NCBI GenBank assembly: GCA_018350325.1
Contig: JAEVLN010000020.1
Span: 713,796 to 777,795, forward strand
DNA: 64,000 nt
From: Globodera rostochiensis
Taxonomy: Eukaryota > Nematoda > Chromadorea > Rhabditida > Heteroderidae
Reading direction: 5' to 3'
Shown: positions 23,160 through 37,084 of the stretch, one piece after another
Layout: the number at the start of each line of letters is the position of its first letter
Position numbering within the stretch: position 1 is the stretch's first letter
Translations under genes and position numbers: made by a program
The notes under the pieces: generated by a model
Told to the model about the DNA's origin: nothing
Seen by the model: only the letters and a program-made list of their open reading frames with translations
The model's database searches: none

Positions 23160-23368
23160 CGAACTTCAATTACACTAACTAATTGCCGTAAAAGGTGCAT
23201 TAAAACACGCAACAGTGGACAGAAGCCATATAAATTGAACAATGCAATAAAACCAAATTTTACCAACAAATATCCTTTTACCCAGAAAATGGGGCCGATG
23301 CGCGGCTAACAAAAAACAACAAAAGACATGACATTTCAACGAAAAGTCCCATCAGTTTAAAGGTCATA

Positions 23369-26173
<2,805 letters not shown>

Positions 26174-28348
26174 ATGTCTACGTTGGATGGAAACCCATTT
26201 GCTGATCCATTCAAGGTGGGGAAGCGGGGAATTAACACCCACAAAACAAAAATGTTTGTTAGCGTAAAATTCGTTAAAATTTTCTAAATTGATCACAAAG
26301 TTCAGTACATACGACAGGTATACCGTAAATTCACGCTTTTTTGTAGGATCCTGCTGTGCAACGTGTAGTTTCGCCAACCTCGAGAGTCGGGAACAGTTCT
26401 ACAGGCCGTGCACCCACAGAAGAATATAACCCTTTTACGCCTACTGCTTTGAGCCAGGTTTCTTTACTCGCGTTCTTTCGACTTCATTAAGCTCAAAAGC
26501 TGTAAAAACGAAAGTTTGCGCAACTTAAGGATCAACCAACCCCAACAGCGGTTAAGATGAACGAGGAGGAGTTGTTTCGTCAGCAGGAGGAGTTGAGCAA
26601 GCGAGAACAGGTCGGAGGTGGGCGGTGACTCACTCTTTGGACCAGGGACGTAGCCAGGGGGGGGGCGGGGGGGGGGGGAATTCCCCCCCCCCCGAAATGA
26701 AATTTCAGAAAAAAAAAAACAAGAGGGGGGACCCTATTGTTTTACACTTTTACAGCTTTTTGATCAATTTTCTTAACAAATTGCCATCAAAAATCAAAAA
26801 ATTTTCCCGGCGGCGCCTATCGGCACCACCGGGCCGCTCCTGGCGCTCAAATGGGAATGCCATCTGAGCGCCGAGCTCAGATGGATCAATTCCCCCCTCC
26901 GAAATTTTTTTCTAGCTACGTCCCTGCTTTGGACGGGTCGTGCGTAAATTTACCACAATTAGTGGGCAAGGGTTAAAAATGCTCCTTTTAAATTGGAGGG
27001 TTAATGGGCCAATAGCCCTAGCGCACACTGGGGGAGGCTTTTAGCTTTAATGTTCAATATAGGAGCAAAATCGTCAGCAGAGACCTCCCCGTCAGCAGAA
27101 TCAGGCACAATCGAACGGCGTCGGAATTGGGGCACAACGCCAGGCGCACAATTGGCCTCCGCTTCCCAGCTTTGTTCCGCTGGAGCCGTGCTTCTACCAG
27201 GACATCGACGTAGAAATACCGGGACAATTTCAGGTCTTAATTGACAAGAATCCACCATTATCACAAATTTTAGAGGTTTTCACCGGTTTTTAATTAAACG
27301 CTTAGATATATTTTCACACATAGTCCAAAATGCAATTGTTTCGGGTTGATGTTGCGGTTACAGGACACTGTCCGTTGGGTGTACCACGTATACCTAATCT
27401 ACGTGTTGGCGTTGGCCTCCAATTTGGTCGCCTCCTTGCTTTATGTTTTGTTCGCCGGTGGTCCCTTTGGCCTCCCCTTTTTGGCCGTTATTCAATTGGC
27501 GCTGTTCACTCCGTGCGCTTTTCTCTTTTGGTTCCGCCCCGTCTACAAAGCGTTTCGGTGGGTACTTAATTCTAATTTGTAAACGTAATTTAAATTTTAG
27601 CGATGATTCGTCATTCAATTTCATGGTTTTCTTCCTGGTTCTCTTCCTCCACACCATTTTTTGTCTCATTCAAGCACTCGGACTGTCCGAATATGCCTGG
27701 TTGGTTGGTCTAATGAAATTCAACCGTTTCAACGACCGCTTAAATTTTAGTGGTTGGAGCGATGCGCTTTCGGTGATCCGGTCGGTTTATTTATTTTTGT
27801 TTGGAGTGGCGGAGGGAGGGGGCTTCGTATGTTCAAATGCGAAACATTTAACCGTAATTTTCTCCAAACTGTACACGCGATGCATCTCTCTAATAAGCTT
27901 TTGACTTTAGCACACACATTTTCGTTGGGTTGGTGATGTTCTGTTCGGCGCTGTGCTTTTCGCTCGCTTTCGTCGGAATGAGCTTATCGCTTATTAAGGT
28001 TTTTTCACACTAAAATTAATTGTTTTACCAATAAATTTGAGGTACACCGATGGTACAGAGGCGCCGGTTTTAGCTTTGACAAGGCTCGCCAAGAGTTTAG
28101 CAGCGGAGTGATGGCGGACAGACACGTGCAACAGGTGAAATATGGAGCCGAATTGTGTGGGGTACAGCAGGGCTTAACTATGGGGGGGGGCATGACCGAA
28201 TACTTTTAGATTTTAATGAGACAGCACATCCTAAAACCGGCGCAATTTGCATAATTGTTTTAATCAATTACAATTTTAGGCGGCCAACCAAGCGGCGCGT
28301 GCGGCTGCAGCGCATGCGGTGAACGAAATGTCCGGCGGAAGATATTGA
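26174..28348 (+). CDS. scm-1: Secretory carrier-associated membrane protein (SCAMP)
   Basis: Four-pass membrane protein of post-Golgi and endosomal recycling vesicles. Ten exons by canonical sites: 26174-26215, 26347-26457, 26530-26610, 27081-27233, 27364-27557, 27601-27700, 27751-27780, 27911-27998, 28042-28134 and 28280-28348. The N terminus has an NPF repeat (DGNPFADPF) for EH-domain binding, then a coiled segment [16 protein letters not shown], the hallmark [20 protein letters not shown], and four hydrophobic spans ([80 protein letters not shown]). [12 protein letters not shown] follows the last span. The CGW motif forms across the exon 6/7 junction. Stop 28346-28348. Intron 3 holds an intact MITE. 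Confidence 0.9.
26643..26926 (+). mobile_element. MITE, intact, in SCAMP intron 3
   Basis: Terminal inverted repeats cagggacgtagccag (26643-26657) and ctagctacgtccctg (26912-26926) differ at one position. A perfect 8-bp target duplication ctttggac flanks it (26635-26642 and 26927-26934). The 284-bp body has G and C runs next to the ends and no ORF. Eight-bp duplication and CAGGG ends suggest a hAT-type non-autonomous element. It lies wholly inside an intron, and relics of the same family occur at about 4313, 6010, 16495 and 61349. Confidence 0.88.
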
Positions 28349-29086
28349 CCGGTGAAGGATTTGACAACGGACGGTTTACATTCATCGTGGGGACAATTGA
28401 CACGTTGCTTGGACCGTAACCGAATTCATTTATAATATTCTTTCAATATTTTAGTCCTGTTTATTGTAATTCCCCCCCCCCCCCCTCAAATTTATTTATA
28501 CCAAACGCAATCCGTTCTCACTTCCGGTAATTCGGAAAGCTCCTTCTCATCTTTACAAATAAGATAGTTGGTCAAAATCTATCTTTTACGCATTTTTGCA
28601 TTCCTGACAAATTGATAGGTCGTGGTTTGGTTAAAGCAGTTGTTTTCTATTCAATGCTAAATAAAATTTTTGACAGTCGGCGTTTTATGGGTTAACTTAA
28701 ATTCCGTAGCAGTATTATGCGTCCCTCACTCGTCATGTTGTTCAAATTCCATGCCCCCCAATGAAACACGAAATCACAAAGTAAAGTGGTCAATGCTCAT
28801 TTATACTGAGTTCAGAAGGATAAGGAAAGCATTTCTGCCCACCAACTCAGAAGCCGATGGTCTGGAGTTTTTGACATCAAATTGAATTGATCCGACCAAA
28901 AAACCATTCGATTGTTAAGGGGTCCGTCCCTTATAAGCCCCTCCCAAGAAACACACAAAAGAATCGGAGCAGAATTTACTAAAGCAAATGGCTCTTCGTA
29001 TAGTTAACAGAGTGCTTTTTGATGTCAGAAAATCAAATAATTCCAAGTCTGTCCGGCGGGCGCACTTCCGATCGCAAATCGGCTGC
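28349..29086. other. Convergent intergenic region SCAMP / tropomyosin
   Basis: 738 bp between converging genes with a poly-C run at about 28472-28486. No supported gene; it should contain both 3' UTRs. Confidence 0.4.
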
Positions 29087-32000
29087 TCAATAGCCGGAAA
29101 GCTCCTGAAAGGTCAATGGCCATAAATTGTGCAAAAGTTTGGCCAAGGGCGGGGGACCTGGAAGGTCGAGTCCAGCTCCTCCGAAATTGCCTTGTACCGC
29201 TCCTTCTCGTGGACAAGTTCGTCTGCAATTACATTCAGTTGAAAATTTAATTAAATTATAAATATAATTGAAGGAAAAGTGTCTCTGAATTGGCACTGCA
29301 CCTCAAATTTGGCAAAAGAAAGTTTTCCCCTGCGCGGGACAAAATGAAAATAAACGTAATTATTTGCGTAATTCTTATTAATTATTTCGTAACGTGAAAT
29401 ATGCAAGTCGGGGGGGGGGGGGGGGGGGGGGGGTTACACATAATTAAAAGCGGTAATTACAAAGTTAGTGAGTGATTTGGAAGAACGAATCGGCTTTTCT
29501 ATTTTTGTAAACAGCGAACGAACTCTTTTCACTTTTGCCATAGAATTTGGCCAAATAATTCGAGAAGCCGACACTCCCTCAAATTTATGTGCCGAAAGGG
29601 TTAACATAACGGGAGGAGGGAATAGCCATGGGAATGAATGGCGGGGACGGGCTAACGACCGACGGCACTCGAAAAGGCCGGCATTTGTTGGACATTTTCG
29701 GTTCAAATTTGCCCCCCCCCGTCGCCTATTAGCCCGTCCATCCGCCGGTCACCGAAACGGACGTCCCTATCAATCAAACGGCATGCAATTCGTGCACCAA
29801 TCGGTCCAATTCCTCCTGCACTGCCTTCCCTTTGGTCAGCGACTCGTCAAGATCAACTGCAAAGTGTTAATGGGGGGTTAGGACGGCACGGCAATTGCAA
29901 ACTTTCAAATTAGGGAGGATATGCCAAAAGCGTCAAATTGGGAAAATGCCAAGCAATTGCGGCAATGAATGAGCATTTACGCAAAAAGAAAGCTAAGCTC
30001 ATAACGAGTTATGACGACGGACAAAAAAGTGAAATTAATCTCCGAAGCTTTGTTTGTGGCCATACAATCAACAAAAGGGACGGACAGGGACCGTCAAAGG
30101 ACGGCAATAATGCCAAGAAAGGGGAGGGGGGAGGGGGACAAAGACATTTTTGGCCATCCGTCACATTGGCACTTCAGGAGCCCTGAATCTCCTGCACGGT
30201 CTGCTCGATCTCGGCGGTCAAATTGCGCACGCGCTCCTTCTCCACAAGCAGTTCATCTGTTCAACGGACAAAGTTACAAAAAGAGCACAAAAACGACGAC
30301 AAAACGTTTAAGCGGCTATTCGCGGGCATTTGCCAAAACGAATAAATTAAACGTAACATTTAAACACGAAGCCCAATTAATTAAATTGAGAGATTGGAAT
30401 TTAATTGTTTTTTTCACCAAATTTATGAAATTTCCCTCGCGTTAGACGAATTAAACCAAAAAAAAGAAGCAGAAAAGGAAAGCGGCGACTGTATAAAAGA
30501 AAGGCAAAGGCAAAGCATTGAAAGCTTAAAGTAATTAATTACTAATTAGGGTAATTAGGGGCCAAAGAACGCACCCTCCAGTCTGTCCACCTCCTTCTGC
30601 AGCTTCTGCACCGAACGCTCCGCGAATTCCGCACGCGTCTCAGCCTATGAAAAGAAATTAATGCCTTTTTTGCACAAAAATTAAATGAAAGGACCCGCCA
30701 ATAGTTTTTGGTTTGGAAGCGTTAAACAACAAACAAACGAATCAAAAAGCAAATCTCGAGACGGTCTCGGGATTTAATTGAACGAGTCTCGGCATGCCCT
30801 AAAGCCCTCCCCGGCTGTTTGAAAGCGCCAAACAATGCAAACAAAAAGAAGTTTTGGGGGGGGGGGGGGACCTCTTTAAGACGGGCGCTGAGGTTTCGGA
30901 TTTGTTCTTCGTAGGAATCTTCGCGTTGCAAAGCCTTCTCTTCGCTGACTTCCAAAGACTTCAAATTGTTGCCGACAACGCGCAATTCCTCCTCCAACTC
31001 CACGATTTTGCTGTAATGTGAAAAAGCGCACTTCAAAATAATGTTAATGAAAGAATATTTATTCATTCACAATTTACCACTGATTTATTTGGGAGAGTGA
31101 TCTCCGATCACCGAAATGGAACTTTGGCATTGACTGAACCTTTTAGCGATCACTCCCAGCCAAAGACAAATAATTACAAATCACACAAAATTATGTAAAA
31201 GAAAGACAAAAACAAATAAATAATAAATGTTAGAGGCCAATTCACAAATGCCGGGGTTAGAATAATTGAAGCAACGGGCGACGATTTGCCAATATTTGCG
31301 GGAGATGGCCCCAAAAGTGTGCCCAAAGTGCGGGCGTACAGACCTCCTTCAGACGGACTTCCATTTGACGCACTTGCTCCTCGTAGGCTTCCTCGCGTTG
31401 AAGCGCCTTTACGGAGAGGGAAAGGGTCGCCGCCGCGGAATGGCCAGGCCCCGGGGGGGGGGGGGGGACTAACACTTTGCAGAACCCCAAAAATGCCAAA
31501 TCGGAAAGCCCTCAGAAAGTGCCAACACACTGGATGGATGCCGTCCATTTCACCTTTTTGTGCCAGAAATTTTGATTTTTCTTTTTTTGCCAATTTGGCA
31601 ACGTCCCGGGGGGGGGGCAAGGCAAAAGAAAGCCCATCGTTAAAAAAGGCGCCATTGAAATTATGAGGGCAATGGACTGCCAACCAACGGACGGCACATC
31701 CGCCGGAATTGTTAACCAAACAATTTTAGTGCCATTCGAAAGGGACGGAATTTGATGGGTCCGTTCGAATGATTGCCTTTGCCTTTGTCCATGCCCTCAT
31801 TTTCAATTGCTTCACAAAGCAACAAAAACCTTTTCTTCGCTGAGCTCCAACGATTTAAGGTTGTTGCCCACAACGCGCAATTCCTCCTCCAACTCCACAA
31901 TTTTGCTGAATTGTCGGGGAAATCGGTCGGGGGAATGGGCGAAGTTTAAATGTTTGACATTTTGTGATTTTGTGCCGTGTTACCCTTACGCTAATTGGCA

Positions 32001-35000
32001 CTAATTCATTCGCAAATGAAAGCAAAACTTATTCCCGAGCTTCGGTAACACAGCCAAAAGAATTGGGGGGGGGGGAATTAAATAAATGAATGAAATTAAA
32101 TAAATAAATGAAATGAATTAAATAAATGAAAGGAATTAAATAAATAAATGAAATGAATTAAATAAATGAAAGGAATGTCAGAGAGTCGGTGGTTACATAA
32201 CGACGGAAGGAGTCAAATTAATTTTTGTTTCTGAAAATGGCCAATTTACTCACTTTTCGCCGGCCTCTGCGCGCTCCTCGGCACGCTCCAAGTCGGCTTC
32301 GACCATTGCCAATTTACGCGCGACCTGAAAATAAGTCAAATTAATGGCCCTTAAATTGACCAAAAACGACAAAACAAACGCCAAAAAGCATTAAAATGTT
32401 TAAAGCAATAATAATTATTTAATTAAATTTGACGAAAGCGAAAAACGCATAAATCGACTAAACACTTCTAGAGTGTTCAGTTTGGACTGAGAATGATGAA
32501 GATGAAGCAGCACATCAAAAGGTGAACAAAGGGAACGGTCAAAGTTAGGGAGGGGGGAGGGGGGGGGACTTCGCCAAACGGTCAAATGCAAATGAATCTA
32601 AGCGTTCGTTAGGGCATTTTGTTAAGACACGCGAAAACCTCGTCGTATTTGCGGTCCGCCTCCTCCGCCAGCGATTGGGCCTCCTTAAGCTGTTCTTCGA
32701 TGGCATTGGCGCGTTCCTCGTCTTGCAGCGAACGGTTCTCCATCACTTTGCGCACGCTGAAAGAAGCCGACCGATCGATCGAAGGGAATTCGAATTGGGC
32801 CCCCGGGGGAAAGTTACCCCCGCAGGGGGAAGGGGTACAATTACAATTGGAGTTGGGCTGAATGGGACAGAAACACGGACATGGCACGAGCTTCTCATTC
32901 TTTTTGAAGAAATTAGCCATAATTCGAGTTTCGATCAATTTGAGGCGGAGAAGGCGACAACTAACCCAAATTTGAGTGACCAATCGGAGATTTAAAGGGG
33001 GGGGGAGATAATGCCAAAAGGAATGGAAGGACAAATTGAGACGGACAAACTGACAAAAGCCAAAATGGACATTTTAAGAACGAAAATAACGGAGAGACAA
33101 AACGATTACAATTAATCCTTCTAATGGTTAGCATCGACGAAATTGTGCAAAGCAAATCGTTTTAGGCAGAGACTTCATGGAAAGCCAGATCGCTTTTTGC
33201 CTTATAAAGGTGAAGAAGAACTGTACACATTTCATTTCAGTGCCAACAATTGAACTTTTTTAAACTTAACCCGATTTTGGGTGCTTTTTCAAATTAAACT
33301 TTTTTAAAACTAAATTTTCTCATTTACAAATTAAAGCTTTTTGAGTTTAAAAAAATTGCTGGCACTAAATTGATCGGCCAAAAGCATTGGCGGGAGCGGT
33401 TTATGCCTTTCCAATTAAGGCGTTCAACTAATTTGTAAAGAACAAAAATAAATAATTCACGGCACTCAAACGGAGGAGGTCAATTGGTGCTTTTGGGGAA
33501 AGCGCCTCGGGGGGCGGGGGGGCCATTCGGTGGTGGGCGGTGAAAGCAAAACAACGGCACAGCAATAACCTCGTCCGATTTGGTCTCCGTCTCGCGCAGC
33601 AGCGAATGCGCCTCGCGCAATTTCGTCTCCAACTCCACGCAGCGGTCGTCGTCAACGCTCATCCGATTTTGTAACGCCTTTCGCTCACTGCACGGAGGCG
33701 GGACAATTTTTGGATTAATTAATACGTTATGAGAGGGAACGGTTAAGTTTGGCACTTTTATTTTGCACTAATTATTCTGGCTCTCAAGAAAATGCCGAAA
33801 AAAATGAAAGTTTATAATTTATTAAGCTCTTTTTTTAATGATATTGCCAGGGGCGGCAAATAAAAGGCCAAATTGTTTGAAACACGGCACAAACAAACTT
33901 TTGTGGTTAAAGAGTTGAGATGGGAGCCTTTTTAATTAAATTCAAAAAGTTTTAAATGTTTCAAAACCGAAATCAATCGGTGCCGAATTCTCGACCATTT
34001 TTATCGCAACAATGTCAGTTTTATCAATTAATTCGCACACTTTTGCACACACAGACGTCGATTAGAGGTGCTAATTAATCGGGGGAATTCGAATCCCGAA
34101 TTGGAACGGAGCCAACTCAGCTCTGATGACGTCATTCTTCTCGCGCATAAATCAGTCAATTATTTTGGGTGCAAAAATGCAAAGTTAGTTAAAAAGGCAA
34201 TAAGCAAAAAGTGAGTGCAATCGGAAGGACAAAGTGTTGAGGGACAAAACACCGACAATTTTTGAACGTTTTGGCAAAATGCCATAAAGCCGACAGAATG
34301 ACTGACTGACTGACCTCTTCGTATTTGCGGTCGGCGTCCTCCGCGATTACTTTGGCCTCTTCGACTTGCACTTCCAAAATGTTTGCGCGTTCCTCGTCCG
34401 CTTGCGAGCGCGTCTCCATTGACTTTCGGGCGCTGTTTTGAGACAATTTGTACAAAAGCAAATTAAACGAAAAGCGCAAGCGACGGAAAAAGAGCATTGG
34501 CAAAACGTTTATTAACACAAAAATCAACAAAATGCACATAAACTCACTCACTCACAGCAACACCACCACATTTACATTCACAACAAAACGAACGATTGGT
34601 CCCCAAATAATTGGACCGGATTTATGAGAGCACTAATCGGTGGGGGGGAGGGGGTGATCGGAAGCTATTCCCCGGTTAAGAACCCCGCGGCATTTGGGTT
34701 CCCCGACATTGGCGTCTAACAACGAAGTCTCGGCTCCTCCAGTCTCGTTGCATTTATGGCAATGGACTTCCAACCTAACCCGGCCGGCCAGCCTCCCATT
34801 ACTTACCGCTCGGACTCGTCGCAATTGGCGGTTGCCTCCTCCATCTTCTCGGTGGCCAGTTTCAGACGCTCCTCCAGCTTGTCCAGCTCCTCCTCCAACA
34901 GCACCATGCGACGGTTCAACGACGCCACTTCGGCTTCGGCCTGTAATGCTACGGCAATTTGGGCGTGGCGGGGGGGGGGTGAAGGAAGTGGGCGAGCCCC

Positions 35001-37052
35001 GAGGGGCTGACCGACCCTTTGGCCGGGGGGGGGGAAGGAAGTGGGCAAGCCCCGAGGGGCTGACCGACCCTTTGGCCGGGGGGGGGGGAAGGAAGTGGGC
35101 GAGCCCCGAGGGGCTGACCGACCCTTTGGCCGGGGGGGGGAAGGAAGTGGGCAAGCCCCGAGGGGCTGACCGACCCTTTGGCCGGGGGGGGGGGAAAAGG
35201 AAGTGGGCGAGCCCCGAGGGGCTGACCGACCCTTTGGCAGACTTTGCCAATTCGCTGACCGAACTCTCCGAACTCTGTGCCCTTCCCTTTTCATCACCGG
35301 CACTTTGCACGCACAGACAGAGGCCACCAATCGCACGCAATCATTTCAATTTCACACGGCAATTAGTCAGTCATTTTGCAAATTTCCGCTCGCGCGCCTT
35401 TCTCACCGTTCCGCTTCGTCGGCAGCCTTTGACGCCTCCTCCAATTTTTGGGTGGCAATTTTAAGGCGGTCTTCCGTACGCTCCAAATCCTCCTCCACCA
35501 GCACAATGCGACGGTTAAGCGCGGCCACATCAGCCTCGGCCTAACAAAGCTTCGTTGGGTTTTGCCACAAAATTTGGACCCCCCCCCCCCCATTTTTGGT
35601 CCCTTTTATTTTAAAACTTTAAATCCCCATTCATTTTTGGTCCGCTTTTTGTGAAATGTTAAAATTTTGATAAATTTAAATTGGGCCCCTTGGGGGCGGC
35701 GTCCTTACGTCCTCCCGCTTCTTTCGCTCTTCCTCTAATTGCCGCTTCACTTCGTCCGCCTCGTCTTTTGCCTGTTCCGCTTCTTCCCGCGCCTGGCGCA
35801 TTTTCTTCTTCAGCACGTCCAATAAGGACGTCTGCTGCGAGCCGCCTTTTTCCATTCGCGACATTTTTGCAGTTTAAGCGGCACAAAATAATCAAAGAAT
35901 AATTACGGACGAATAAAAGCCCAAAATGGCACTTTTGCCGTCCAATTTAGTCTTAAAGGGACGCCGCTATAACGTTGTTTACCTTCTTTGAGTTATCTAA
36001 CTGAAAATGAAAAATGCCGGACGTTTGGGAGGGGGGGGGGGGGTCGACCACAATTTGGATATATTTTAGGAATTTTTAAATCGGTAATATAAAAAGGAAG
36101 AAACAACGAAATGGTAAAGAATGGCGGGGGATAAAGCGCTTTTTGAGATCGTTTGGACGGCGACGGAGCCGCGTTTGCCGGACTTTGTCTTCGTCCGGGT
36201 CGGATCGGTTACCCTTGGAGAAATGCACACGTCAACAAATCCCCCCCCCCACAAAGCCCCCCCCCCCTCCGTCCCATTATCCGACATTCTCAAAGCGCAT
36301 TCGCTTCTCCCGACAAAATGGGGGTCTTCTTCCTCCAACACCAGCAAAAATCGGATCGTTGCGCGCAAAAGAGCCCGGGCCAGTCTCCCCCCCCCCCCCC
36401 CCCCGGGGGCGAGTCCCCTCCCCCCCCCCTTCCCTTCCCTTCCCAGTGGGAATTCGTGGAATCGCTTGGCTGTGCTGTCCTGCTGGGAAAAGTACGGAAG
36501 AAGCTGGAGAAGTGCATAAATAGCTTCGGATTCGATGTGTGTTGAGAAGTGAATGTGTGCCTTTGGTTGGCTGACTGAGGCTTCTGCGGCTTCTCCCCTC
36601 GGGGGGGGGGATTTGTTTGCGTTCCGCCGGTACCCGAAAAGAAGAAGAAAAGCTAATGAAAAGAGAAAAACAGCCGGAAAGTCCAAATCTTTTTGGGAAG
36701 ATTTTTGTGGGGGGGGGGAATAAATTTACGAATAATTCGATTTGATTCGATTTATTCACTCCCCCCGAAAAGAGTGCGGCGAATGTGTAAATAATAACAC
36801 TAACAAATTTGTTGTGCTTCCAGCCAATTCCATCTTTTAATGCAAAATGGAACTTAAACATAGCCAATTAGCCCGTTAATTTGGCTAATGAAAAACGGGC
36901 GATGAAGCATTATGAACAAAGCCACAGCTGAGCCGTCGGGCGGCCAAGGGAATGCGAGGGGCCAAAAAGGAAAAGCATTGGTGGAAGCGAGAGTGAAGAG
37001 AAACGGGAGAGAGAGAGGGAGAGAGAGAGGAAGAAAGAGAGAGGTGTGTAAA

Positions 37053-37084
<32 letters not shown>

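Noticed and set aside
34633..35464. Large ORFs (up to 256 codons) spanning the tropomyosin exon-4 region
   Set aside because: They read through the 5-copy minisatellite and antisense of true tropomyosin exons.
36066..36867. Several 75-206 codon ORFs around poly-C runs near 36240-36430
   Set aside because: All three + frames and several minus frames stay open because of homopolymer C/G; no family similarity.
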